DNA from: Neorhizobium alkalisoli
GTDB lineage: Bacteria; Pseudomonadota; Alphaproteobacteria; Rhizobiales; Rhizobiaceae
Assembly (NCBI RefSeq): GCF_007829835.1
Contig: NZ_VIWP01000003.1
Coordinates: 558,001-622,000, forward strand
Direction: 5' to 3'
Length of the DNA: 64,000 bases
A model generated the notes under the pieces. That model was not told the origin of the DNA. It saw nothing but the letters and a program-made list of their open reading frames with translations, and made no database searches. Shown here one piece after another: positions 1 through 7,711 of this stretch (its first letter is position 1; each line of letters opens with the position of its first letter). Made by a program: the position numbers and the translations under genes.

Positions 1-1
1 C

Positions 2-1444
2 CGCATCCACGCGCTCGATGCCGTTTATGCCGCCCGCTGCGGGTATTCCGCCGACCTGTCCGGCCCGGTCACCGACCGCGCTCTATTCCATGCGGACTCG
101 AGCTATTTCTACCCGCATGTAAAACTGAAATCCGAGCCGCTCAAAACCCACACCGTCTCCAACACCGCCTTTCGCGGCTTTGGCGGCCCACAGGGCATGC
201 TCGGCGCAGAACGGATCATCGAGGACATCGCCTATGCCGTCGGCAAGGATCCGCTGGAAATCCGAAAACTGAATTTTTACGGCCAGCCCGGCTCCGGCCG
301 CACCACGACGCCCTATCATCAGGAGGTCGAGGACAATGTGATTGCCCGCGTTGTCGAGGAGCTGGAAGCGTCTTCGGACTATCAGGCGCGGCGGCAGGCT
401 ATCCTCGACTTCAACGAAAACAGCCCGGTCATCCGCAAGGGCATTGCGCTGACACCGGTAAAATTCGGCATCTCCTTCACGATGACCGCCTACAACCAGG
501 CGGGTGCGCTGGTGCATGTCTACAATGACGGCTCGATCCACCTGAACCATGGCGGCACCGAGATGGGCCAGGGCCTTTACACCAAGGTGGCGCAGGTCGT
601 GGCCGAGGCGTTTCAGGTGGATATCGACCGGGTGAAAATCACCGCGACGACGACGGGCAAGGTGCCGAACACGTCTGCTACCGCCGCCTCCTCCGGCTCC
701 GACCTGAACGGGATGGCCGCTTATGACGCCTGCCGGCAGATCAAGGAAAGGCTCGTGGATTTCGCCTGCCGCCAATGGAAGGTGGACAAAAGCGAGGTCG
801 AGTTCCTGCCGAACCGTCTTCGGATCGGCTCGGAAATCGTGCCCTTCGATACCTTTGTCAGGGCTGCCTACTACGACCGCGTGCAGCTGTCGGCCGCCGG
901 TTTCTACAAAACGCCAAAGATCCATTGGGACCGCAAGGCGGGCCGCGGCCACCCCTTTTATTATTTCGCCTATGGCGCCTCGGTCTCGGAAGTTTCGATC
1001 GATACGCTGACCGGCGAATATCTGGTCGATCGCACCGATATTCTCCATGATGTCGGCAAATCGCTGAACCCGATCATCGATATCGGCCAGGTGGAAGGCG
1101 CTTTCGTTCAGGGCATGGGCTGGCTGACAACGGAAGAGCTGTGGTGGGATGCCAAGGGCAGGCTCCGCACCCACGCGCCCTCGACCTACAAGATCCCGCT
1201 GGCCTCCGACCGTCCGAAGATCTTTAACGTCAAACTTGCCGAGTGGTCGGAAAACGCCGAGCCGACGATCGGCCGTTCCAAGGCGGTCGGTGAGCCGCCC
1301 TTCATGCTGGCCTTCTCGGTTCTGGAAGCGATCTCCATGGCCGTTGCCAGCATTGCCGATTATTCCGTCTGCCCGAGGCTCGACGCACCGGCAACGCCGG
1401 AACGGGTGCTGATGGCGGTGGAGCGGTTGAAGAACATGTCATGA
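2..1444 (+). CDS. xdhB: xanthine dehydrogenase, molybdopterin-binding subunit (5' end outside window)
   Basis: Large subunit of the purine-catabolic xanthine dehydrogenase, which binds the molybdenum cofactor and oxidises hypoxanthine and xanthine to urate in the cytoplasm. The reading frame is open from base 2, so the gene starts upstream of the window. The segment TAFRGFGGPQGM (about bases 160-200) is the conserved molybdopterin-binding loop, and the C-terminal stretch around bases 1250-1300 (SKAVGEPPFMLAFSV) carries the catalytic-glutamate motif GEPP of the family. The stop overlaps the next start by four bases (ATGA), so the GNAT gene is translationally coupled to it. Confidence 0.95.
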   Translation, partial: RIHALDAVYAARCGYSADLSGPVTDRALFHADSSYFYPHVKLKSEPLKTHTVSNTAFRGFGGPQGMLGAERIIEDIAYAVGKDPLEIRKLNFYGQPGSGRTTTPYHQEVEDNVIARVVEELEASSDYQARRQAILDFNENSPVIRKGIALTPVKFGISFTMTAYNQAGALVHVYNDGSIHLNHGGTEMGQGLYTKVAQVVAEAFQVDIDRVKITATTTGKVPNTSATAASSGSDLNGMAAYDACRQIKERLVDFACRQWKVDKSEVEFLPNRLRIGSEIVPFDTFVRAAYYDRVQLSAAGFYKTPKIHWDRKAGRGHPFYYFAYGASVSEVSIDTLTGEYLVDRTDILHDVGKSLNPIIDIGQVEGAFVQGMGWLTTEELWWDAKGRLRTHAPSTYKIPLASDRPKIFNVKLAEWSENAEPTIGRSKAVGEPPFMLAFSVLEAISMAVASIADYSVCPRLDAPATPERVLMAVERLKNMS

Positions 1445-1959
1445 CCGTACTGATCCGCCCGGAGCAGCCCAGAGACGAAGACGCGATCCACGACCTGACG
1501 CAGGCCGCTTTCCGGCCCATGGCCTACAGTTCGGGCACGGAGGGAAAAATCATCCGCGAGCTTCGTGCCGCCGGTGATCTGACCCTGTCGCTCGTCGCCG
1601 AGCAGGATGGACAGATCGTCGGCCATATCGCCTTTTCACCCGTCAGCATCAACGGCCCGCAGGGTAGCTCTTATCTCGATGAGGGCTGGTTCGGTCTCGG
1701 CCCGATTTCCGTCCGAGAGGACCTGCAAAGGCAGGGCATCGGCCGGGCCCTGATCCGGGAAGGCCTGCACCGGCTGAAGACGGAAGGCGCAAAGGGCTGC
1801 GCCCTGATCGGCAATCCTGCCGTCTATCGCAGCTCCGGCTTCGAGAGCGATGGCCAGCTGTCCTATGGTGGTCTCGACCGGACCTATATCCAGCGGATCG
1901 TCTTCGACGGCCCGCCCCCTGCCGGCACGCTGGTCTACAGGCCGGCCTTCGACGGCTGA
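1441..1959 (+). CDS. GNAT family N-acetyltransferase
   Basis: A 172-residue cytoplasmic acetyl-CoA-dependent acetyltransferase of the GNAT fold. The core motif A is visible as VREDLQRQGIGRALIREGL (residues about 92-110), with the Q/R-x-x-G-x-G/A acetyl-CoA pyrophosphate loop. The product resembles the YhbS-type single-domain acetyltransferases. It starts inside the xdhB stop codon (ATGA overlap), so it is probably co-transcribed with the purine genes. The substrate cannot be read from the sequence. Confidence 0.85.
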   Translation: MTVLIRPEQPRDEDAIHDLTQAAFRPMAYSSGTEGKIIRELRAAGDLTLSLVAEQDGQIVGHIAFSPVSINGPQGSSYLDEGWFGLGPISVREDLQRQGIGRALIREGLHRLKTEGAKGCALIGNPAVYRSSGFESDGQLSYGGLDRTYIQRIVFDGPPPAGTLVYRPAFDG

Positions 1960-1966
1960 CGCCCCT

Positions 1967-2881
1967 TTACGGCGTCCCGTCGACATGCGGCAACGGCACC
2001 TCCGCCACCTTGTTGCGCTGCCAGGGAAACAGCCCGAGCACCAGCGCGCAGCCGGTGACGATAATCAGCGCCCCAAATCCCTGCAGGACCGACAGCGGCT
2101 CGTGCAAAACGATCGCCCCGACGATGACGGCGACGATCGTCACCACGAATTCGACGCTGACCGCCTTGGTGGCGCCGATCGAAGCGACGAGGCGGAAATA
2201 GAGAACATAGGTCATGGCGCTCATGACGCAGCCGGCGATCGCCAGATAGATGATGTCGGCAAAACCCGGCAGGTCCGGCACCGGCACCGCGAAAAGAAAC
2301 GGCAGGCACATGATGCCGCCGGCGAGAAAGGCACCGGCCGAGATTTCCCAGGAACCGGTCGCAGCCAATTTGTGGCTGGCATAATTGCTGCCGAAGGCCG
2401 CCGAAAAACAGGCGGCCAGCATGGCGACGCAGCCGAGAATGAAGGACGGTGTCACCGGAACCGCCGGAAAACCGACCAGAAGCACCATGCCGACCCCACC
2501 GAGCAGCAGCCCGATCAGCCCGTTGAGCCCGATCCGCTCCAGCCCCCAGACATGGCTGATCAGCATCGAAAAAAGCGGAATGGAAATGACGATGATCGCC
2601 GCCATCGCCGTGCCGATCAGCGGCGTCGCATAGGAAAGCCCAAGCAGCTGGCCGGCAACCGTGGTAGCGCCGACGACGGCAAACGGCTTCCATCCGGCCG
2701 AAAAATCAAGCCTACGCCGGCCGATTGCGGCCAGCGCGAACAGGGTGACCGCCGCCGTCAGCGCTCGAAAAGCGACGGCGCCGACCCAGCCGAAGGCGAG
2801 CACCAGGTGCAGCACGACGAGGAAGGACAGGCCCCAGGCGAGCGAGAGAAAAATGTAGATGGCAAGATCGCGGGATTTCAT
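1967..2881 (-). CDS. DMT superfamily (EamA) transporter
   Basis: A 304-residue inner-membrane protein with ten predicted hydrophobic helices arranged as two EamA repeats, typical of drug/metabolite exporters. I chose the start at 2881 (MKSRDLAIYIFLSLAWGLSF) because the hydrophobic first helix with the family's WGLSF-type motif begins there; the frame stays open further upstream but that extension is read-through of the palindromic repeat and looks non-coding. It lies on the opposite strand between the xdhB unit and xdhC, convergent with the GNAT gene (7-base gap). The substrate is unknown. Confidence 0.87.
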   Translation of the reverse strand: MKSRDLAIYIFLSLAWGLSFLVVLHLVLAFGWVGAVAFRALTAAVTLFALAAIGRRRLDFSAGWKPFAVVGATTVAGQLLGLSYATPLIGTAMAAIIVISIPLFSMLISHVWGLERIGLNGLIGLLLGGVGMVLLVGFPAVPVTPSFILGCVAMLAACFSAAFGSNYASHKLAATGSWEISAGAFLAGGIMCLPFLFAVPVPDLPGFADIIYLAIAGCVMSAMTYVLYFRLVASIGATKAVSVEFVVTIVAVIVGAIVLHEPLSVLQGFGALIIVTGCALVLGLFPWQRNKVAEVPLPHVDGTP

Positions 2882-3136
2882 GGGAGCCTGATGCAGCAAG
2901 ATGTCGAGAGGCCTCCATACAGGATCGGTTGCAGATCGAAAGGACCGAAAGCGACACGGGTCTTGAAGAATGGAAGATTTGGTGTGCAATCTTTGCTTAT
3001 GCGAAAAGAAGAATGCCAGATGCGATTTCTTCAACCAGATCGGGAGCCGAGCCGACGAAGCAGTCTGCCGATGAGCGCTCGCCTTGAAGGCCGTTCTATT
3101 GCCTATGGGGTTGAAGCGGCGTGGCAGGCGCCCGAG

Positions 3137-3286
3137 GATCTCCCCCCTTGTGGGGGAGATGTCACGAAAGTGACAGAGGGGGGGAACACCGGCCCGGCAT
3201 ATTTCACGATTGATGGCCAGCGAGCAGGATACCCCCCTCTGCCCTGCCGGGCATCTCCCCCACAAGGGGGGAGATCGGCAAGCGGC
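3137..3286. repeat. RIME-like palindromic intergenic element, family A, copy 1
   Basis: Two facing hairpin units. The left unit begins GATCTCCCCCCTTGTGGGGG and continues through GTCACGAAAGTGACAGAGGG; the right unit ends with CATCTCCCCCACAAGGGGGG then GAGATC. The same architecture recurs at four other intergenic places in this window. It matches my memory of rhizobial intergenic mosaic elements (RIME); the family name is inference. It sits between the DMT transporter promoter side and xdhC. Confidence 0.85.
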
Positions 3287-3332
3287 AAGCTCCCACCTTA
3301 TTCTCCGCCTCGGCAATCGTGGGACCATCCGC

Positions 3333-4196
3333 ATGGCTGAACGACCGCTCCCCGCCTTCCTCTCAACTCATCCCCGCTCCGTGCTGATCGAACTCACGGA
3401 GGCAAAGGGCTCGACCCCGCGCGAGGCCGGCACGTTCATGCTGGTTTCCGAGCATGCGATCTGGGGCACGATCGGCGGCGGGCAGTTCGAATATATGGCG
3501 ATCGACAACGCCCGCGCACTTCTTTCGGGCCGTGGTGAGGCGGTGATGGACATCCCGCTCGGGCCGGAAATCGGCCAGTGTTGTGGCGGCCGGACCAAGC
3601 TTTCCTTTGCGACGATCGACGAAAACCTGGCTGCCTCGCTCGAAAAGCGATTGTCGGACGAAGCCGATGAGCGCCCCGCCGTTTTTCTGTTCGGTTCCGG
3701 ACATGTGGGTCTCGCGCTGACAAAAGCGCTTCTGCCCCTGCCCTTTGCCGTCAGCGTCATCGAGACCCGCGCGGAAGCCCTGGAAGAGCTGCCGGCTGGC
3801 GTCGCACGGCATCTGTCTGTCATGCCGGAAGCCTTTGTCGAAAACATCCCGGCCGGCGGTGCCGCGATCATCCTGACCCATGACCATGCGCTGGATTTCC
3901 TGATCGCCGCGGAAGCGCTCGCCCGCGACGATCTCGCCTATATCGGCATGATCGGTTCGGCGACGAAACGCGCGACCTTTTCCAGCTGGCTGCGGCGTCA
4001 AGCGGTCAATGAAACCGCGCAACAGGAGACCGGAGATGCCGAAACCATGCTGTCACGCCTCATCCTGCCGGTCGGCGGCAGTGCGGTGAAGGACAAGCGT
4101 CCGGAAGTCATCGCCGCCATGGTGGCGGCGGAACTTCTGACCGTTTATGCCGGGAAAAACCACCATCCATCACGGGCGAAAATCCCGGTCGGCTGA
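3333..4196 (+). CDS. xdhC: xanthine dehydrogenase accessory protein XdhC
   Basis: A 287-residue XdhC/CoxI family chaperone that binds molybdenum cofactor, has it sulfurated and inserts it into XdhB. The N-terminal XdhC_CoxI domain shows GTIGGGQFEYMAI (residues about 46-58) and the Cys pair in GPEIGQCCGGRTKL; the C-terminal half is a Rossmann domain with FLFGSGHVGLAL (residues about 119-130). I chose ATG 3333 (MAERPLPAF) because the open frame upstream only translates the palindromic repeat. It is separated from xdhB by a coupled GNAT gene, an opposite-strand transporter and a repeat element. Its 3' end overlaps the convergent DUF1127-like gene by 27 bases. Confidence 0.93.
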   Translation: MAERPLPAFLSTHPRSVLIELTEAKGSTPREAGTFMLVSEHAIWGTIGGGQFEYMAIDNARALLSGRGEAVMDIPLGPEIGQCCGGRTKLSFATIDENLAASLEKRLSDEADERPAVFLFGSGHVGLALTKALLPLPFAVSVIETRAEALEELPAGVARHLSVMPEAFVENIPAGGAAIILTHDHALDFLIAAEALARDDLAYIGMIGSATKRATFSSWLRRQAVNETAQQETGDAETMLSRLILPVGGSAVKDKRPEVIAAMVAAELLTVYAGKNHHPSRAKIPVG

Positions 4197-4454
4197 AGTC
4201 TGCTGCCCTCGCCAGAAATTCTCCGCCCGGCTGTCGGAAATTGCCTCGGTCAGGCCCGCATCCCGACGCAGGTCCTCGGGCAGATCCGGGCAGCGCGGGC
4301 GACCACCGGCAAGTTTCGCGAGCCACCGCATCAGGGAGCGAAAAGGCGCCTGCCAGTGAAAATCCGGCGGCCGCACCGGCATGGCCGGCGACAGGATGGC
4401 TACGGGCAAGGCATGGTCTGGAGAAGGCAAAGGTCTGCCCTGTGCGGAAAGCAT
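4170..4454 (-). CDS. DUF1127-like small protein, copy 1
   Basis: A 94-residue protein, unrecognised beyond a C-terminal segment (DLPEDLRRDAGL, residues about 60-71) that resembles the DUF1127 signature of alphaproteobacterial small basic proteins. I chose ATG 4454, which has a GGAG ribosome binding site, over the longer frame. It diverges from the LysR gene at 4591, and a second 94-residue gene with the same C-terminal signature diverges from the paralogous LysR at 6080, so the pairing is unlikely to be chance. The 3' end overlaps xdhC by 27 bases in convergent orientation. The function is unknown; regulation by the adjacent LysR is inferred. Confidence 0.6.
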   Translation of the reverse strand: MLSAQGRPLPSPDHALPVAILSPAMPVRPPDFHWQAPFRSLMRWLAKLAGGRPRCPDLPEDLRRDAGLTEAISDSRAENFWRGQQTSADRDFRP

Positions 4455-4543
4455 GGTCGCTCCACATCGATCGGTTTCAATTGGTCTGATGGGATGAGAA
4501 TTGCGCCGGATTGCCCGAAAATTCCAATTCAATTACAGTGGCC

Positions 4544-4566
4544 AGCGATAAAGAGAACTTATCGCT
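4544..4566. promoter_or_regulatory. candidate LysR operator between divergent genes, cassette 1
   Basis: Perfect 8-bp inverted repeat AGCGATAA - 7 bases - TTATCGCT. It contains the 12-mer ATAAAGAGAACT (4548-4559), which is repeated exactly upstream of the paralogous LysR gene at 6063-6074. LysR proteins usually bind imperfect dyads in the divergent intergenic region, so this is the natural operator candidate. Confidence 0.6.
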
Positions 4567-4590
4567 AAAAAATTTGATCAAGAGCCGCCG

Positions 4591-5502
4591 ATGAAACTGT
4601 CGCGCCGTTTTCCGCTGAATGCTTTGAGGGTGTTCGAGGCGGTGGCGCGTCTTGAAAATTTCACCCGGGCGGCGCAAGAGCTGGGCATGACCCAGACGGC
4701 GGTCAGCTATCAGGTCAAGCTTCTCGAAGATCATATCGGCAAAACGCTGTTCATCCGCAAACCGCGCGATCTGCAGCTCACCGAAACCGGTCGCACCATG
4801 CTGCCGAAAGTGGCGGAAGCGTTTTCGCTTCTCGTCGAAGCCGTCGGCACTGCGGGAGAGACCCATGGCCAGATGCTGGAAATCCATTCGCCGCCGACCT
4901 TTGCCTCGCACTGGCTGTCGCGCCATTTCGGCAGTTTCCAGAATACCCATCCGGAGATTTCGCTGAAGCTGATCCGCCATATGGAGCGCAGCGACGAGGA
5001 ACGGGCACCGACCGGCATCCTCATCCATATCGGCGCAGAACCGCTGCCGGGGCTGACCTGTCATCCGATCCTGACGCTCACCTATTCGCCCATGCTCAAT
5101 CCGCAGCTTGCAGCGACGGTCGGCGGCATCCATGAACCGGCGGATCTTCTGAAACTGCCGTGGATTTCGGATATGCATAAAGGCTGGCACGACTGGTTCG
5201 AGACGATCGGGCTCGACCAGCACGGCATACGCCATAACAATCTCGACACGTTTGGCGCACTCGAGCTTCAGGCCAATGCAGCGATCGGCGGCCATGGCGT
5301 CGCCATGCTGAGCCCCTTCCTGTTTCGGGCCGAACTGGAACAGGGCCGTCTCATCCAGCCTTTCGACATCGGCTGCGGCGACGGCAAGACTTACTGGCTC
5401 TGCTATCAACCTGCCCGCCGCAACACGCCGAAGATCAAGGCTTTTGTGACGTGGATAATGGCGGCGCTGGCGGGGGAAAGGGATACAGGCCGGCCGGCCT
5501 GA
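4591..5502 (+). CDS. LysR family transcriptional regulator, GcvA-like, copy 1
   Basis: A 303-residue DNA-binding regulator. The N-terminal winged helix-turn-helix (residues about 1-60, with FTRAAQELGMTQTAVSYQVK) is followed by a periplasmic-binding-protein-like effector domain. The opening MKLSRRFPLNALRVFEA is typical of the GcvA/AmpR branch. It is strongly similar to the LysR at 6080, indicating a local duplication. It diverges from the DUF1127-like gene at 4170-4454, its likely target; the effector is unknown. Confidence 0.93.
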   Translation: MKLSRRFPLNALRVFEAVARLENFTRAAQELGMTQTAVSYQVKLLEDHIGKTLFIRKPRDLQLTETGRTMLPKVAEAFSLLVEAVGTAGETHGQMLEIHSPPTFASHWLSRHFGSFQNTHPEISLKLIRHMERSDEERAPTGILIHIGAEPLPGLTCHPILTLTYSPMLNPQLAATVGGIHEPADLLKLPWISDMHKGWHDWFETIGLDQHGIRHNNLDTFGALELQANAAIGGHGVAMLSPFLFRAELEQGRLIQPFDIGCGDGKTYWLCYQPARRNTPKIKAFVTWIMAALAGERDTGRPA

Positions 5503-5503
5503 C

Positions 5504-5638
5504 GATCTCCCTCACAAGGGGGGAGATGTCACGAAGTGACAGAGGGGGTACGCAACAGCTCAGCGAATTCAAGGTGAGATAGGAGCGTGGGGATACCCCT
5601 CTGCCCTGCCGGGCATCTCCGCCACAAGCGGGGAGATC
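5504..5638. repeat. RIME-like palindromic intergenic element, family A, copy 2
   Basis: Same two-unit structure as the element at 3137: GATCTCCCTCACAAGGGGGG at the left, a central segment with GTCACGAAGTGACAGAGGGG, and a right unit CATCTCCGCCACAAGCGGGG ending GAGATC. The right unit has compensated changes (GCC/GGC-like pairs), so the hairpin is kept although the sequence has drifted. It lies directly after the first LysR stop codon. Confidence 0.82.
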
Positions 5639-5678
5639 GGCAAGCCGCACTCTCTGCGACACCTCTCCAACCGTCTGG

Positions 5679-5963
5679 TCAAAACCCGCGCAGCGACGAA
5701 CCGAGCTTGGCGATAGAGAGCTGCTCCTCGCTGCTATGGCCATATCCCCTCACCTCGCCAGACTGCCGAAAATCCTTCTCGCCCCAGTCGGGCTCGCCGC
5801 GCCGGCCGCGGCCGTCAAAAATGCCGAGATCCCGCTGAAGACCTTCCGGCATGGCCCGCAGATCGAGGTTGTTTTGATGCATGCCCCGGCGGGGGCGAAA
5901 AATTTCGAAGAGCGAAAAATATGGCAAAAGCCGCGGTGAAAGATGATCGGCGATCGAGAACAT
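5679..5963 (-). CDS. DUF1127-like small protein, copy 2
   Basis: A 94-residue protein with the segment LRAMPEGLQRDLGI (residues about 35-48) resembling the DUF1127 signature, and the same length as the protein at 4170-4454. ATG 5963 has a GGGAG ribosome binding site nine bases upstream. It diverges from the LysR gene at 6080. The two small proteins are otherwise poorly conserved with each other while their LysR neighbours are close, suggesting old duplication with fast drift of the small protein. Function unknown. Confidence 0.6.
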   Translation of the reverse strand: MFSIADHLSPRLLPYFSLFEIFRPRRGMHQNNLDLRAMPEGLQRDLGIFDGRGRRGEPDWGEKDFRQSGEVRGYGHSSEEQLSIAKLGSSLRGF

Positions 5964-6052
5964 CGCGTTTCTCCCTGGATTTAAGCTGTTTTCTTTTGAA
6001 TTCCGTGGAGGTAATTTGCGCTTCGAAGCACCGGTTATCCAATCGAATTACC

Positions 6053-6079
6053 GGATCCATGCATAAAGAGAACTGATCC
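6053..6079. promoter_or_regulatory. candidate LysR operator, cassette 2
   Basis: Contains ATAAAGAGAACT (6063-6074), identical to the motif upstream of the first LysR gene, flanked by the inverted arms GGATC (6053-6057) and GATCC (6075-6079). It lies immediately before the start codon at 6080, a position consistent with autoregulation. Confidence 0.5.
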
Positions 6080-6976
6080 ATGAAACTGTCGCGGCAGATC
6101 CCTCTCAATGCGCTGCGCGTCTTTGAATCCGCCGCCCGGCAACTGAGTTTCACCAAGGCCGGCGAGGAACTGGGCCTGACCCAGACGGCGGTCAGCTACC
6201 AGATCAAGCTTCTGGAGGATCAGATCGGCGAGCCGCTCTTCCTGCGCCGTCCGCGCCAGGTGACGCTGACCGATGCCGGCGCGCGGCTGGCACCAAAGAT
6301 GACGGAAGCCTTTGCGATCATGGGAGAAGCCCTGTCGAGCCTGAAGGAAGAGGCGGAAGGCATGCTCGTCATCCACACGACCGCAACCTTTGCCTCGCGC
6401 TGGCTCGCCCACCATCTCGGCACGTTCCAGATGGAAAACCCGGGCATTGCCGTCAGGCTCGAAACCTCGCAGGAAATGGTGGATTTCACCCGTGCCGAGG
6501 CCGACGTGGCGATCCGCAGCGGCAGCGGTGAGTGGCCGGGATTGAAGTCGCATTTTCTGATGAAGAGCGATTTTACGCCGATGCTGAGCCCGGCGCTGGC
6601 CGAGACGATCGGCGGCGTCAACGAGCCGGCGGATCTTTTAAAACTGCGGATCATCGATCCCGGCGATATCTGGTGGCCGCTCTGGTTCGAAGCGGCGGGC
6701 ATTGCCGATCCGGATCTTTCGGGCCGGCCGTTCAGCCGTTATGGCGCCCAGTCCTTCGAGGCCGCAGCCGCCATGGCCGGCCAGGGTGTCGCGATCCTGA
6801 AACCGGAATTTTATGCCGATGACGTGGCGCTCGGCCGCCTGATCCAGCCCTTCGATCTGCGGGCAACGGATGGCAGCGACTATTGGCTCGCCTATCCGGA
6901 GGCGCGGCGCCATTCAAAAAAGATCCGCGCCTTCCGCGAATTCATGCGCGGCAAGATGCCGACCTTTCGCGACTAA
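6080..6976 (+). CDS. LysR family transcriptional regulator, GcvA-like, copy 2
   Basis: A 298-residue regulator paralogous to the gene at 4591. The helix-turn-helix covers residues about 1-60 (FTKAGEELGLTQTAVSYQIK), followed by the substrate-binding effector domain ending with LAYPEARRHSKKIRAF. The start MKLSRQIPLNALRVFES aligns exactly with the start of the first copy. It diverges from the second DUF1127-like gene, reproducing the cassette at 4170-5502. Confidence 0.93.
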   Translation: MKLSRQIPLNALRVFESAARQLSFTKAGEELGLTQTAVSYQIKLLEDQIGEPLFLRRPRQVTLTDAGARLAPKMTEAFAIMGEALSSLKEEAEGMLVIHTTATFASRWLAHHLGTFQMENPGIAVRLETSQEMVDFTRAEADVAIRSGSGEWPGLKSHFLMKSDFTPMLSPALAETIGGVNEPADLLKLRIIDPGDIWWPLWFEAAGIADPDLSGRPFSRYGAQSFEAAAAMAGQGVAILKPEFYADDVALGRLIQPFDLRATDGSDYWLAYPEARRHSKKIRAFREFMRGKMPTFRD

Positions 6977-7002
6977 AGATCAGAAATATCGCGGGCTTGG
7001 CC

Positions 7003-7362
7003 TCAATAGCTCATGTCGGGCGCATAAAAACAGCGCAGCGTATCCTCGTTGGGATAGAGGCAGAGGTGATATTCGGAATCGAGGCTGCGGCGCGCCTGGC
7101 TTTGCGGCAGCGTGAAATCATGCTGGCGGGTGATCAGCCGATGATCGCCCGGCCCGATGATGATCTCGTAACCGCCTTTGACGACCTTGACGTTTTTCGT
7201 CGAGATCATCTGGCAGTCACCGGTATGGTTGTCGCCGTTACAGCAGAAACCGTCATATTTGAAGCCGGACATGGCTTCGTGGGCCGTGGCCGGGCCGACA
7301 TGCAATAAGGACGCATACGCAACGATCACACCAGCCAGAATGAATTCCGCATCTCTGGTCAT
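7003..7362 (-). CDS. exported Cys-rich hypothetical protein
   Basis: A 119-residue protein with an N-terminal hydrophobic signal segment (residues about 8-29, AGVIVAYASLLHVGPATAHE) and a periplasmic domain with paired cysteines (GFCCNGDNHTGDCQMI) plus two more near the C-terminus (LCLYP, RCFYAP). Such small proteins with a CC...DC motif are frequent in Rhizobiales; I do not know a function. ATG 7362 has GGAG upstream and places the signal peptide at the N-terminus; an ATG at 7389 is the alternative. Convergent with the LysR gene at 6080. Confidence 0.7.
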   Translation of the reverse strand: MTRDAEFILAGVIVAYASLLHVGPATAHEAMSGFKYDGFCCNGDNHTGDCQMISTKNVKVVKGGYEIIIGPGDHRLITRQHDFTLPQSQARRSLDSEYHLCLYPNEDTLRCFYAPDMSY

Positions 7363-7711
7363 GAGCCTTGTCTCCGTTGATGATCCCATCCCCGGCGTGG
7401 CTTAACGCAATACCCGGCAACGCCGGCTGTCTTGCAATTGTCATGATAGGTTGAGTCGGCTTTTCAGCGAACCCTCATTTATTGCGATGCACAAGTGAGT
7501 ATATTAGGCTTTCATCATGCATCGATGCGCGCGCTTAACGGCGGCGCCGTATTGAGGGTTCCAGGGCGGGAACATTTTCGGCTGGCGGTGACCTGTGCGG
7601 ATAGAGAGGACAAGGCGAGCCTTTACCAGCCTCTGCACTTCCCTTAGGGGTTTCGCCCCCATCTCATCGCGGCTAAAAGAGCAAAAACCATCTGCCTGCG
7701 CCGAGACCGCA

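Noticed and set aside
3137..3286. Repeat considered as a CRISPR array or transposon end
   Set aside because: There are no regularly spaced direct repeats with unique spacers and no transposase; the units are inverted palindromes found dispersed.
1850..3340. 496-codon plus-strand frame opposite the DMT transporter
   Set aside because: Highly charged, low-complexity translation of the antisense strand, ending in repeat sequence.
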